Positions 53,757 through 62,691 are shown, numbered from the stretch's first letter. The stretch is DNA of 64,000 nt from Gp1-AA145 sp963757135 (GCA_963757135.1 CAVWQE010000004.1:1116001-1180000); one strand, 5' to 3'. The notes: a model not told the origin generated them from the letters alone. Made by a program: numbers and translations.

Positions 53757-54728
53757 ATGAAATATCGCAAGTTTGGCTGTGCCGGTTTTGAAGTCAGCGA
53801 CATTGCCCACGGATTGTGGGGTATGGGCGGATGGAGCGGCTCTGAAGATACAGAATCGCTGAAAGCGCTACAACTCGCGATTGATCTCGGCTGCAATTTT
53901 TTCGACACTGCGTGGGCCTACGGAGACGGCAAGAGCGACGGTCTGCTCGGCGAGACGATCGCAAAAAACCCCGACAAGCGCCTTTTCGCCGCCTCGAAAA
54001 TTCCTCCTAAAAATCTGCGCTGGCCGGCGTCGCCGGAATACAAGTACGGCGACGTTTTTCCGCCTGACCATGTCTTCACTTACGCTGATCTGATTTTGAA
54101 ACAGCTCGGTACCGACTCCATCGACCTCCTTCAATTCCACGTGTGGGACGACGCCTGGACGGACGATCCCGACTTTCGCAAGACCGTCGAGAAACTGAAA
54201 CGCGACGGCCTCATTCGCTCGTTCGGTCTCAGCCTCAATCGATGGGAGCCGGAGAACGGGCTCAAAGCGATACGCACTGGACTGGTTGATGCCGTGCAGG
54301 TCATCTACAGCATCTTCGATCAATCGCCCGAAGACGAACTTTTTCCCGCATGCCAGGAGCTGAACGTTGGCGTCATCGTCAGGGTCGCGCTCGATGAAGG
54401 CAGCCTAGGCGGCAAAATGACGAAAGACACAAAGTTCCCCAAGAGTGACTGGCGCTCCGGATACTTCAATCCGCAAAATCTGGCCAACACTCTCGACAGG
54501 ATTGAGAAATTGAAAGCAATCCTGTCTCCCGGAATGTCTTTGCCCGAAATGGCGTTGCGCTACGTGCTTTCACATCCCGCTGTCAGCACCGTGATCATAG
54601 GAATGCGCAAGCTGGAGCATGTGGAAGAGAACATCGGTCTGAGTGACAAAGGTCCGCTGAACCCTGATCTGCTGCAAAAACTAAAAGCTCATCGCTGGGA
54701 CCGCAAGCCGGCACCCTGGTCAGACTGA
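53757..54728 (+). CDS. Aldo/keto reductase
   Basis: The 323-residue NADPH-dependent TIM-barrel oxidoreductase has the tetrad in place: Asp50 (NFFDTAWAYG), Tyr55, Lys81 (FAASKIPP) and His128 (LLQFHVWDD). It ends PALSHPAVSTVIIG-like, the nucleotide-binding signature of AKRs. GAGGAAAGAG precedes the ATG at 53757, preferred over the TTG at 53739. Substrate is unknown. Confidence 0.9.
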   Translation: MKYRKFGCAGFEVSDIAHGLWGMGGWSGSEDTESLKALQLAIDLGCNFFDTAWAYGDGKSDGLLGETIAKNPDKRLFAASKIPPKNLRWPASPEYKYGDVFPPDHVFTYADLILKQLGTDSIDLLQFHVWDDAWTDDPDFRKTVEKLKRDGLIRSFGLSLNRWEPENGLKAIRTGLVDAVQVIYSIFDQSPEDELFPACQELNVGVIVRVALDEGSLGGKMTKDTKFPKSDWRSGYFNPQNLANTLDRIEKLKAILSPGMSLPEMALRYVLSHPAVSTVIIGMRKLEHVEENIGLSDKGPLNPDLLQKLKAHRWDRKPAPWSD

Positions 54729-54760
54729 TAATGGCGTGGGCATTCGAAACGAAACCAATT

Positions 54761-55681
54761 CTATTTACGTTTTGCCATTAATTCAGACAACCCAACTTCC
54801 AGCGCTGGATACTGAAACTGAAATCCACTCTCGAGCAGTTTTTTCGGCTGAACTCTGGCGCTCGACAGCAAGCCTTCCTGAGCAAATTCTCCGAAGGCCA
54901 ATTTGGCGGCGAACGCAGGCACGGGCAACACTGCCGGCCGTTTCAACACCCGGGCCAGGGTCCTTGTAAATTCGACATTGGTAACCGGATTCGGCGAAGT
55001 CATATTGATTGGGCCGCTTAGTAAACCCGCCGAGGCGCGCCCCGTGGCGTGATCAACAATGTGCTGAAGGGCTGTGACGAAATCATCTATGTGAATCCAG
55101 CTCCACCACTGGCGTCCGTCACCAATCCTTCCGCCCAAGGCGAGACGAAATGGCAGCAGCATTTGCTTAAGTGCTCCGCCCTTTGCGCTCAGGACGATTC
55201 CAGTCCGCAGGTTTACGGTATGGATGCCGGCTTCCGCAGCCAGCGTCGTGGCAGCCTCCCATTCGCGGGAGACTTCAGCCAGAAAACCGCTGCCCGAGGG
55301 CGAATCCTCGGTCAGGATTTCATTCCCGCGACTTCCGTAGTACCCGATTGCTGAAGCGCAGACGAATGTCCGAGGCCTGGCGTCCGCATTGGCGAGCGCC
55401 CGCGCAAGATATTCGGCGCTTATAACCCTGCTGTCGCGGATGCACCGTTTCTTAGTCGCGGTCCAGCGCCCCGCAACGTTCTCGCCGGACAGATGAACAA
55501 TTACGTCGAAGCCTGAAACCAGTTGAGGCGGGATCTCGCGCATGGGATCCCATTGAAGCTCATTCGATGATTGAGGCCGTCGCCGGACGAGGCGGGTGGC
55601 TTCGTCGCTCCGCCCCTCGAATGCTTTGATGAGCGCAGAACCAATCAACCCGAAGGCGCCGCTGATTAAGAGACGGGCCAT
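54761..55681 (-). CDS. TIGR01777-type NAD(P)-binding epimerase
   Basis: The 306-residue SDR-type protein has the Rossmann motif ISGAFGLIGSALIKAF and YYGSRGNEILTEDSPSGSGF, with family blocks RTGIVLSAKGGALKQMLLPF and WSWIHIDDFVTALQ. The family (YfcH-like) acts on nucleotide-sugar-like or other substrates; the reaction is not established. It is convergent with the aldo-keto reductase and divergent from relA. Confidence 0.88.
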   Translation of the reverse strand: MARLLISGAFGLIGSALIKAFEGRSDEATRLVRRRPQSSNELQWDPMREIPPQLVSGFDVIVHLSGENVAGRWTATKKRCIRDSRVISAEYLARALANADARPRTFVCASAIGYYGSRGNEILTEDSPSGSGFLAEVSREWEAATTLAAEAGIHTVNLRTGIVLSAKGGALKQMLLPFRLALGGRIGDGRQWWSWIHIDDFVTALQHIVDHATGRASAGLLSGPINMTSPNPVTNVEFTRTLARVLKRPAVLPVPAFAAKLAFGEFAQEGLLSSARVQPKKLLESGFQFQYPALEVGLSELMAKRK

Positions 55682-55803
55682 ACAAGAATTTTACCCTTAG
55701 CGGCAGAAGCCGTTCGATGGTTACATCGTTTCGCCGCGAGTAAACTCGTGCCCTCCCCCGCGCATAGCATTGCCTCGATTCGGATGAAACAAGGGATCGC
55801 CGA

Positions 55804-55809
55804 TATAAT
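55804..55809 (+). promoter_or_regulatory. Possible -10 element (TATAAT) for relA/spoT
   Basis: TATAAT lies 160 bp upstream of the chosen relA start. TTCGGA at 55779 is a poor -35 candidate at 19 bp. Downstream, the hairpin GCGGGCG-GGG-CGCCCGC (55864-55880) and a GTGTCCGGTCCACA end (55946-55959) lie in the leader. Confidence 0.35.
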
Positions 55810-55863
55810 CGGAAACAAGGAAAGAGGCCACCGGACGCGGTTCGGTTGGTGTACTCGCTGATC

Positions 55864-55959
55864 GCGGGCGGGGCGCCCGCGCCACACTATCCCGAGTGAT
55901 CCGGCGGATTGGCGGACAAGCCTGCCCGAAGCAAAGTCGAGGGGAGTGTCCGGTCCACA
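55864..55959. repeat. Palindromic repeats in the relA leader
   Basis: GCGGGCG-GGG-CGCCCGC forms a hairpin. The right part ends GTGTCCGGTCCACA, a degenerate inverse of the TGTGGGTCGGACAT terminal repeat. It is weaker evidence for the same family as the elements at 48939 and 63038. Confidence 0.45.
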
Positions 55960-55969
55960 TTTGCACTCA

Positions 55970-58174
55970 ATGACCACGCTGCGCGAACAAATCGCGACCA
56001 ATGTCCTCACCGTGACCAAGTTTCGCGAACTGCTGCGGAAGATGCGCGAGAACCGTCCGAATGACGACGTGGAGTTGGTCCGCAAGGCCTACGAGTTTTC
56101 GCAAAAATATCATTCCGGCCAGCAGCGCGCCTCCGGTGAACCCTATCTCGTGCATCCGCTCGAAGTAGCGCTGGTGCTTGCAGAAATGAAGATGGACGCC
56201 GTGGCGGTGGCAGCCGGGCTGCTGCATGACTCGGTTGAAGACACCGTGATCACGATCGTTGATATTCGCAAGGAATTCGGCGAGCAGGTGGCGCATATTG
56301 TCGAGGGCGTAACCAAGATCAGCCAGATCGATTTCTCTTCGCGCGAAGAACAGCAGGCAGAAAACCTGCGCAAGATGATGCTGGCCATGGTGGACGATAT
56401 CCGGGTCGTGCTCATTAAACTTGCCGATCGCCTGCACAACATGCGCACGCTCGAGCATCTTCAGCCCGACCGGCAGCAAAAAATCGCCAAAGAAACCCTC
56501 GATATCTACGGCCCGATCGCACACCGGCTGGGCATGGGCAAGATCCGCGGCGAGCTCGAAGATCTGGGTTTCCGTTATCTCGATCCTATTGCTTACCAGC
56601 AGGTACACGAGGCTGTGGAATCACGCCGCAAGAAAGGCGAGCACTTTCTCGCCGGCATCGAGCATGTGCTGCGCGACAAGCTCAAGGAAGCTGGCATCAC
56701 CGCGAATGTCGAGAGCCGCATCAAGCGCTTGTACAGCATTCACAAGAAGCTTCTAAAGCAGCGCATCTCTGTGGACCAGGTTTACGATCTTTATGCCATG
56801 CGGGTGATCACGAAGTCCATCCAGGATTGCTACGGGGTGCTGGGCATTGTGCACAACCTGTGGCGGCCGGTTCCCGGCAGGATCAAAGATTTTATCGCGA
56901 TGCCGCGGCCAAATTTGTACCAATCGCTGCATACGTCGGTGATCACCGAAGAAGGCACGAGTTTTGAAATTCAGATCCGCACCGAAGAAATGCACCGTAT
57001 GGCGGAAGAAGGAATTGCGGCGCACTGGAAATATAAAGACGGCCCTGTTTCAGCGCAGGATGAGCAGCGACTGGCGTGGCTGCGGCAGGTAGTGGAGTGG
57101 CAGCGCGACGTTTCCGATCCGAACGAATTTCTTTCGACGCTCAAGATTGATCTGTATCCGGAAGAGGTTTACACGTTCACGCCGAAAGGCAAGGTCGTCG
57201 TCCTTCCGCGTGATTCAACCCCGATTGATTTCGCCTACACGATTCATACCGAAGTTGGTCACACGTGCGTAGGCGCGAAAGTGAACGGGCGGATGGTGCC
57301 GCTTCGTCACAAGGTACACAGCGGCGATATCGTGGAGATCATTACACAGCCCGGGCACAAGCCCAGCCGCGACTGGCTGAGCGTGGTGCGTTCATCGCGC
57401 GCGCGCAACAAGATCAAGCACTGGTTGAACATTCATCAGCGCGAGCGGGCGATTGAAATCGGTAAGAAGCTGATCGACAAGGAAGCGCGCAAGTACCGCA
57501 TTTCGGTGAAGGACGTGAAAGACGGCGACTGGCAACGCATCGCTTCGGACTACGGACTGGGTCAGGCCGACGATCTGATGGCCGCGATCGGCTACGGAAA
57601 ATATTCAGCGCGGCAGATTCTGGGAAAACTTGCGCCCGCGACAGATACTCAGGCGGCCGCGCCGGCAGAAGATGAGTCCGCGATCGGCAGCGTGGTTCGC
57701 CGTGTTTTCGGCGGTGACCACAGCGCTGCGATCCGGGTAAAAGGTCAAGGCGATCTGCTGGTGTATCGGGCCCGCTGCTGCAACCCGATTCGTGGCGAGG
57801 CGGTGGTTGGCTACGTCACGCGCGGCAAGGGGGTCGCGGTGCACTCGATCGATTGCCCGAACGTGGTGAATCTGATGTATGAGCCTGAGCGGCGCATTGA
57901 CGTAGAGTGGGGTAAAGAGGAAGGTGCGCCGTCTGCATTCCCGGTGAAGCTGACGGTTTTCTGTGACGACCGTTTTGGTATGCTCAAGCAGATCACGGCC
58001 GTGATCAGCGATTCGAAAACCAATATCCGAAATATAGGTGCGCGCACTGAAAACGGGCAGGCTAACGTGGAAATCGTTATGGAGATCGAAGATCTGAAGC
58101 ATCTGGAAAACATTATTCAGGGCGTGCGCAAGATTCCAGGCGTGCATGACGTGCAGAGGTTGCAGAGGGTGTGA
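55970..58174 (+). CDS. relA: Bifunctional (p)ppGpp synthetase/hydrolase (Rel/SpoT type)
   Basis: The 734-residue regulator of the stringent response has an HD hydrolase domain (HPLEVALVLAEMKMDAVAVA, then GLLHDSVEDT near residue 85-92) with HD residues intact. The synthetase domain has GRIKDFIAMPRPNLYQSLH; the RxKD motif (RIKD) is typical of bifunctional Rel enzymes. TGS and C-terminal ACT domains (AVISDSKTNIRNIGART) follow. ATG at 55970 is chosen. A GTG at 55946 lies inside a repeat end, has a very close GAGGGG, and is less likely. Confidence 0.94.
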   Translation: MTTLREQIATNVLTVTKFRELLRKMRENRPNDDVELVRKAYEFSQKYHSGQQRASGEPYLVHPLEVALVLAEMKMDAVAVAAGLLHDSVEDTVITIVDIRKEFGEQVAHIVEGVTKISQIDFSSREEQQAENLRKMMLAMVDDIRVVLIKLADRLHNMRTLEHLQPDRQQKIAKETLDIYGPIAHRLGMGKIRGELEDLGFRYLDPIAYQQVHEAVESRRKKGEHFLAGIEHVLRDKLKEAGITANVESRIKRLYSIHKKLLKQRISVDQVYDLYAMRVITKSIQDCYGVLGIVHNLWRPVPGRIKDFIAMPRPNLYQSLHTSVITEEGTSFEIQIRTEEMHRMAEEGIAAHWKYKDGPVSAQDEQRLAWLRQVVEWQRDVSDPNEFLSTLKIDLYPEEVYTFTPKGKVVVLPRDSTPIDFAYTIHTEVGHTCVGAKVNGRMVPLRHKVHSGDIVEIITQPGHKPSRDWLSVVRSSRARNKIKHWLNIHQRERAIEIGKKLIDKEARKYRISVKDVKDGDWQRIASDYGLGQADDLMAAIGYGKYSARQILGKLAPATDTQAAAPAEDESAIGSVVRRVFGGDHSAAIRVKGQGDLLVYRARCCNPIRGEAVVGYVTRGKGVAVHSIDCPNVVNLMYEPERRIDVEWGKEEGAPSAFPVKLTVFCDDRFGMLKQITAVISDSKTNIRNIGARTENGQANVEIVMEIEDLKHLENIIQGVRKIPGVHDVQRLQRV

Positions 58175-58189
58175 GTGCCGTTGTTCGTC

Positions 58190-58288
58190 GCGGGTCGTTG
58201 GCCGTTGGTCGCAGGTCGTTGGTCGTCGCGGGCGAAAGCGGCAGCCGCGAAGCGGCGATAGAATACAGCCCACGGCGCAAGCCGTGGG
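58190..58288. repeat. GGTCGTTGG-type repeat and CCCACGGC-GCAA-GCCGTGGG hairpin
   Basis: After relA, GTTCGTCGCGGGTCGTTGGCC and onward repeats units related to the secD-secF spacer (29838). It is followed by CCCACGGC-GCAA-GCCGTGGG (58269-58288), an eight-base stem with a GCAA tetraloop. The last could help end the relA transcript, though it lacks a U-run. Confidence 0.6.
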
Positions 58289-58351
58289 AAGAAGTCGATT
58301 CGGTTCTCCAACCCCGTAGGGGGCGCAAGAAACCGCACCAGAAAGGCACGG

Positions 58352-58732
58352 ATGCGCGACATAATTTCCACTCCCGACGCACCCAAGGCAATCGGCCCGT
58401 ACTCGCAGGGTATTCGCGCCAACGGCTTCATATTTGTTTCCGGACAGGTTGCCATCGATCCAGCGACGCAGCAGGTCATATCCGGCGACGTAGCCGCGCA
58501 AACGGCACGGGTGATCCAGAATCTCTCGGAGATTCTGGAAGCAGCGGGGAGCGGCCTGGGAAAAGTGGTGCGGACCACTGTGTTCCTGAAGAACATGAAT
58601 GACTTCGCCGCCATGAATGAGGTCTACGGAAAATATTTCAGCGCCAGCCCGCCCGCGCGCTCGACGGTCGAAGTTTCTCGCTTGCCCAAAGATGTGCTGG
58701 TAGAAATTGATGTGATCGCGTTGGCTGAATAA
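58352..58732 (+). CDS. ridA: RidA-family enamine/imine deaminase
   Basis: This 126-residue protein starts MRDIISTPDAPKAIGPYSQG, with family blocks FIFVSGQVAIDPATQQVISG and PARSTVEVSRLPKDVLVEID; the conserved Arg lies in the latter. It hydrolyses reactive 2-aminoacrylate and related imines produced by PLP enzymes. It follows relA by about 180 bp. Confidence 0.93.
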   Translation: MRDIISTPDAPKAIGPYSQGIRANGFIFVSGQVAIDPATQQVISGDVAAQTARVIQNLSEILEAAGSGLGKVVRTTVFLKNMNDFAAMNEVYGKYFSASPPARSTVEVSRLPKDVLVEIDVIALAE

Positions 58733-58751
58733 AGATTCGCCTCGGTCCATA

Positions 58752-58796
58752 GGAATCAACAACCACAAAGGACACGAAGGCACACGAAGGAAATCA
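58752..58796. repeat. CACAAAGGACACGAAGG-type repeat
   Basis: AACCACAAAGGACACGAAGGC and a following ACACGAAGGAAAT unit lie just upstream of the FKBP gene. They belong to the same loose family as 46552-46628. Confidence 0.5.
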
Positions 58797-58811
58797 GGAG
58801 AGAGATAGCGT

Positions 58812-59288
58812 ATGTTGAAAACGACTCACGTTTTGGTTGCCGTGATTCTCACAGGGACTGTCTCCTTGGCGCAGACCCCGAGCAAAAAGCCCGCAACCGC
58901 GACTGCCAAGAAACCGGCTGCTGCCCACGCCAACCCGAATGTTCCGACCAAAGTTACAGGCACGCCCGTGACCACTTCTACGGGACTGCAGTACTGGAAC
59001 ATCAAGCTGGGTACTGGGGCGCTGGCGATTCCGGGGAAGAAGGTTAAGGTGCGCTATACCGGATGGCTCACGACCGGCAAGAAGTTCGACAGCGGGGTTT
59101 ATGACTTCGTGGTTGGGGATGGCCAGGTGATCAAGGGCTGGGACGAAGGCGTGGCGGGAATGAAAGTCGGCGGCAAGCGGCAGCTTCGTATTCCGCCGCA
59201 GCTGGCGTACGGAGAGAAAGGCTTTCCTGGGGCCATCCCGCCGAACGCGACACTCATTTTCGATGTGGAGCTGCTGGGAGCGGCGTGA
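58812..59288 (+). CDS. FKBP-type peptidyl-prolyl isomerase, exported
   Basis: The 158-residue protein has a signal peptide (VLVAVILTGTVSLAQTP), a Lys/Ala/Pro linker and an FKBP domain: VRYTGWLTTGKKFDSGVYDF, then QVIKGWDEGVAGMKVGGKRQ, then PPNATLIFDVELLG. It catalyses cis-trans proline isomerisation in the periplasm. It ends just before a perfect 17-base hairpin shared with rpmB. Confidence 0.93.
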   Translation: MLKTTHVLVAVILTGTVSLAQTPSKKPATATAKKPAAAHANPNVPTKVTGTPVTTSTGLQYWNIKLGTGALAIPGKKVKVRYTGWLTTGKKFDSGVYDFVVGDGQVIKGWDEGVAGMKVGGKRQLRIPPQLAYGEKGFPGAIPPNATLIFDVELLGAA

Positions 59289-59300
59289 ATCAATTTAATC

Positions 59301-59345
59301 ATTGAGTCATTGAATCATCGGATCACTCTGATTCAATGACTCAAT
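59301..59345. terminator. Perfect 17-base hairpin between convergent genes
   Basis: ATTGAGTCATTGAATCA is followed by an 11-base loop and the exact inverse TGATTCAATGACTCAAT. It lies between the FKBP gene (ends 59288) and rpmB (ends 59350, other strand). It lacks a U-run but its length and position suit a bidirectional barrier. It may also be a repeat element. Confidence 0.6.
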
Positions 59346-59349
59346 TCTG

Positions 59350-59538
59350 CTAGGCTTTCTGGACTTTGCCGCTGCGCAGGCAGGATGTGCAGACGCGAAT
59401 CCGCTTGCTGCCGCCCTTGACTTTGGCGTGCACCGGGCGCAAATTGACGTTCCAGCGCCGCTTAGTGACGTTGTGGGCGTGGCTGATGTTATTTCCAAAC
59501 TGCGGCCCCTTGCCGCAAATCTCGCAAACTTGTGCCAT
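59350..59538 (-). CDS. rpmB: 50S ribosomal protein L28 (zinc-ribbon type)
   Basis: The 62-residue ribosomal protein starts MAQVCEICGKGPQFGNNISH, with two CxxC pairs (CEICGK and CTSCLRSGK) typical of the zinc-binding form, and the RRWNVNLRPVHAK signature. No other ribosomal genes are adjacent; L28 is often isolated. Confidence 0.95.
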   Translation of the reverse strand: MAQVCEICGKGPQFGNNISHAHNVTKRRWNVNLRPVHAKVKGGSKRIRVCTSCLRSGKVQKA

Positions 59539-59658
59539 GACTGCTCCGGGTGGGAATAGAAATTGTTCCGTAAAACATAGATTTTAACCCATTTTGCCGA
59601 ATCCTGCAGCCGCGAAAGAACGATCGATCCCGTTAACCCCTGGTCTGAATGGCCGGGC

Positions 59659-60321
59659 TCAGCTCCGTGGTCTTGAGTATCGGACTACGTACTCCGGCGC
59701 CTCTCGCCCAGGTTCCAGCCGCTGATCATCAATCGCTTTCCCCACGGACACTTCAAGCGGAATGACTCCGGCCCAGGTGGGAAATGAATAATCCTCTTCA
59801 TCGTCAATGGGTGGGCCAACTCGTACTTTGGCGGAAAATTCCTCAATCGGTAGTCGCAGAACCGAAGTCGCTTTCAACTCGCGGTCGTTTGGCTGGCGGG
59901 CATCGTCCCAGCGGCCCGGCAGAATGTGTTCGGACAAGATCCGCAACGCCGTCACCTTCTCGCCCGGATCGTCTATCAGCGTGGCTTTACCGAGAATCAC
60001 GACCGACCGGTAATTCATTGAGTGATTAAAGACCGAGCGGGCCAGCACCAAACCGTCGAGCAACGTGACCGTAACGCAGACCGGCAGGGCGGTTTTCAAC
60101 TGGCGCAACATGCGGCTGGCGGCGGAGCCATGAATGTACAGGCTGGCGTCCTTGCGGCCGTAGGAGGTAGGAATCACGAACGGCTGGCCGTCCACACTAA
60201 AGCCGACGTGGCAGATAAATCCTTCGTCGAGAATGCGATAAACGGCTTCGCGGTCATAGACCGCGCGATCGGACTCACGGACCACACGCGTCCGCTGGGT
60301 TGGGGTTTGATTTTCAGACAT
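59659..60321 (-). CDS. Pyridoxamine 5'-phosphate oxidase-like flavin protein
   Basis: From the ATG at 60321 the 220-residue split-barrel protein shows GFICHVGFSVDGQPFVIPTS, then YGRKDASLYIHGSAASRMLR and NYRSVVILGKATLIDD, the pattern of PNPOx-like/FMN-binding proteins (often annotated nitroimidazole-resistance-like). The frame to 60537 reads through a repeat. Substrate is unknown. Confidence 0.85.
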   Translation of the reverse strand: MSENQTPTQRTRVVRESDRAVYDREAVYRILDEGFICHVGFSVDGQPFVIPTSYGRKDASLYIHGSAASRMLRQLKTALPVCVTVTLLDGLVLARSVFNHSMNYRSVVILGKATLIDDPGEKVTALRILSEHILPGRWDDARQPNDRELKATSVLRLPIEEFSAKVRVGPPIDDEEDYSFPTWAGVIPLEVSVGKAIDDQRLEPGREAPEYVVRYSRPRS

Positions 60322-60384
60322 GGATTGAAGCTCCGGGCAGGCGCCAAGGGTGGGTAAAGAGAGAGTGTAGCACTCGGAATAGTT

Positions 60385-60477
60385 CTCTTTGCGGGCTTCG
60401 CGGATTTCTTCGCGTTCTTTGCGGTCAGGTTCTTGAAAAAGCTTTAACCGCAAAGAACGCAGAGATCGCAAAGAAGG
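60385..60477. repeat. Inverted repeat TTCTTTGCGG / CCGCAAAGAACGC
   Basis: CTCTTTGCGGGCTTCGCGG and GTTCTTTGCGGTC face TTTAACCGCAAAGAACGCAG and ATCGCAAAGAAGG. It sits upstream of the PNPOx-like gene and is the same family as 46552-46628. Confidence 0.75.
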
Positions 60478-60552
60478 GCCGCGAAGATAAGATGTCGCAG
60501 GGAAACATGCTGCGATGCTAACGGTCAGCAGATTCAAGCTCGCGACTCGCTG

Positions 60553-62142
60553 CTAATTCGTCGCGAACTCGCTGCGCTTCATGCTGTAGAAGCGGTAGAT
60601 GCCCAACCCAATCAGCAGCCAGCCGAAGAAGCGCAGCCAGGTGAGAATGGGCAAGCCCGACATCAGCAATGCGCAGAAGAAAACACTAAGGACTGGCGCG
60701 ACAATCCCGCCCGGGGCGCGGAAGCCGCGATGCCGGTTAGGTTCGCGATAACGCAGAATAATTACGCCGAGCGAAACCAGCACAAACGCGAATAGGGTTC
60801 CGATGTTCGAGAGATCCGAAAGCGTGCCAATGTCTAATATCCCCGCCGGAATTCCAACCACCAGCCCCGCAATCCACGTCGCCGTTGAGGGTGTGCGGAA
60901 GCGCGGATGCACGTGGCAGAACAGCTTCGGCAGCAAGCCATCGCGCGACATGGAAAACCACACTCGTGCTTGGCCCAACTGAAAAACCAGCAGCGACGAA
61001 ATCATTCCCATCATCGCGCCGAACAAGACTCCGAGGCGGATCCAGCGCAGCACGGGCGATCCCGTGACCTCGGTAAGATGCTTCAGGCTGTTGACCACGG
61101 GCGCGGCATCGTCGCGGACCGACTCCCAGGGCACGATGCCGGTAAGCACGACGGCGACCCCGATGTAGAGAATGGTGCAGACAATCAGGGTGGCGATGAT
61201 GCCGATCGGCAGGTCGCGTTGCGGGTTCTTGGCCTCTTCCGCCGCGGTCGAAACCGAATCAAACCCGATGTAGGTGAAGAAAATAATCGAGCCGCCGGTC
61301 AGAACGCCCGGCCAGCCCATGGGTGCGAACGGATGCCATAACTCGGGATGAATGTAATGCGCGCCCGCGATAATGAACGCCAGAATCGCCGCGATCTTCA
61401 GGATCACCATGGTGTTGTTGGCTTCCGCCGACTCGCGAATGCCGCGCACCAGCACCATGGTCAGAATCATGACCACCAGAAAGGCAGGAATGTTGAAGCC
61501 GAAATGAAATCCGGGTGCGTAAAGCATTTCGCCCTGCAGGCCGGACATCCCCGCCGGAAGATACGCCGGCGAAATCCAGCGCAGCGCAGGATGCCAGCCA
61601 AACCAGTCGAACATATTTACCAGATGCTGCGCGAACCCCACGCTCACTGCCATATTGCTGACCGCATATTCCAGAATCAGGTCCCAGCCGATGATCCACG
61701 CAATGAGTTCGCCCATCGTCGCGTAGGTGTAGGTGTAGGCGCTGCCGGCGATCGGAATCATTGAGGCGAGTTCGGCGTAGCACAAACCGGTAAAGGCGCA
61801 AACGATCGCGACGAGTATTAACGACACAGCTAGTGCGGGGCCGGCGCCGGGGCGCCCGGTTGAAGCGGTGTGCCGGATCAGGTAATCGAGCAGCGGCGCG
61901 TTCAGGATGGAGGAGGTGTCGAACTTTTGTCCGGCGATTGCCGTTCCGATGACCGTAAAAATTCCGGAGCCGATGACCGCACCTATGCCCAGCGCCGTCA
62001 GCGACAGTGGGCCGAGCGTCTTCTTCAGCTTCCTGTCCGGATGCTCAGAGTCGGTGATCAGCTTGTCAATGGATTTGCAGCAGAAAAGCTGGCTCTCTGA
62101 AGTGCGCGCGGTTGGTTCGGGCGCCGGGGTTGGTTGTGACAA
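60553..62142 (-). CDS. APC-family amino acid permease (cationic-type)
   Basis: The 529-residue transporter has about 12-14 membrane helices. The start is TTG at 62142, with AGGAGA 12 bases upstream. It begins with a cytosolic stretch (KSIDKLITDSEHPDRKLKKT), then the APC signature GPLSLTALGIGAVIGSGIFT. Later helices include YAELASMIPIAGSAYTYTYA and IGFDSVSTAAEEAKNPQRDL, typical of the cationic amino acid transporter group. The substrate is probably an amino acid and the direction is uptake, by family knowledge. Confidence 0.9.
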   Translation of the reverse strand: MSQPTPAPEPTARTSESQLFCCKSIDKLITDSEHPDRKLKKTLGPLSLTALGIGAVIGSGIFTVIGTAIAGQKFDTSSILNAPLLDYLIRHTASTGRPGAGPALAVSLILVAIVCAFTGLCYAELASMIPIAGSAYTYTYATMGELIAWIIGWDLILEYAVSNMAVSVGFAQHLVNMFDWFGWHPALRWISPAYLPAGMSGLQGEMLYAPGFHFGFNIPAFLVVMILTMVLVRGIRESAEANNTMVILKIAAILAFIIAGAHYIHPELWHPFAPMGWPGVLTGGSIIFFTYIGFDSVSTAAEEAKNPQRDLPIGIIATLIVCTILYIGVAVVLTGIVPWESVRDDAAPVVNSLKHLTEVTGSPVLRWIRLGVLFGAMMGMISSLLVFQLGQARVWFSMSRDGLLPKLFCHVHPRFRTPSTATWIAGLVVGIPAGILDIGTLSDLSNIGTLFAFVLVSLGVIILRYREPNRHRGFRAPGGIVAPVLSVFFCALLMSGLPILTWLRFFGWLLIGLGIYRFYSMKRSEFATN

Positions 62143-62183
62143 GCGGTTGATGTCTCCTGGAATATCCGTTCAGAGCGGGCGCC

Positions 62184-62227
62184 CCACCCCTCAAGGGTGG
62201 CCCACCCTACGTGATTTTCGTAGGGTG
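62184..62227. repeat. Two short palindromes upstream of the permease
   Basis: CCACCC-CTCAA-GGGTGG (62184-62200) and CACCCTACG-TGATTTT-CGTAGGGTG (62203-62227) lie between a small basic gene and the permease. The second, read on the minus strand, could end the small gene's transcript. Confidence 0.5.
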
Positions 62228-62241
62228 AGAAACGTCAAACC

Positions 62242-62403
62242 TTACCGCTTCGCCTGTCCGCGTACCAGTTTCTTCACTTTGCTTTTCTTCGATCCGCGGG
62301 CGTACTCGCGGGGCTTTAAGGGATGCTCGGTTGCGCGCTTCTTTCGCGCGGTGCGTTTTGCTTTCTTGCGTTCGTCTTTGCTGAGAGTAGATGTATTGGC
62401 CAT
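62242..62403 (-). CDS. Small highly basic protein (53 aa)
   Basis: A short frame, ATG at 62403 with AAGAAAG upstream, gives MANTSTLSKDERKKAKRTAR and continues ATEHPLKPREYARGSKKSK to VRGQAKR. It is lysine/arginine-rich with no hydrophobic core. Such proteins may bind nucleic acids, but nothing specific is seen. It lies upstream of the permease gene on the same strand. Confidence 0.5.
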   Translation of the reverse strand: MANTSTLSKDERKKAKRTARKKRATEHPLKPREYARGSKKSKVKKLVRGQAKR

Positions 62404-62691
62404 GAGTGCTTTCTTATTGAGAAATTTAGCGATTGGGTAATTTTGTAATTTGAAAACCTATATGCCACATTAAGCGGCCTTTTGTCTGATTCTTAGATTG
62501 CCAAATTACCAGATCACAAATTATCAAATTTGGTTGCGTGCCGTCCCTCCGGGACTCAAATCTTTATAACGTCCCACCCAGGACTTACGTCCTGCGCTAT
62601 TAATATTCCGCCCCTTCGGGGCTGGCGCGGTATAGCTGCCGTCGACGTCGGTTTCCCTAAGATCTAAAGGCTAAGAGCTAAAAGCTAACAG
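62404..62691. repeat. Gap filled by AT-rich and palindromic repeats
   Basis: AATTTTGTAATTTGAAAACC faces ACAAATTATCAAATT (62435-62530), followed by AGGACTTACGTCCT (62581-62594), CCCCTTCGGGG and CTAAAGGCTAAGAGCTAAAAGC. No gene is supported. It separates the small basic gene from pcrA. Confidence 0.5.

Noticed and set aside
57605..58783. Minus-strand frame of 392 codons across the end of relA and ridA
   Set aside because: Overlaps two certain genes and a repeat; composition rich in His/Arg typical of reverse-frame translation.
61907..62440. Plus-strand frame of 177 codons opposite the permease start
   Set aside because: Antisense to the permease and to the small basic gene; no motif or ribosome site.
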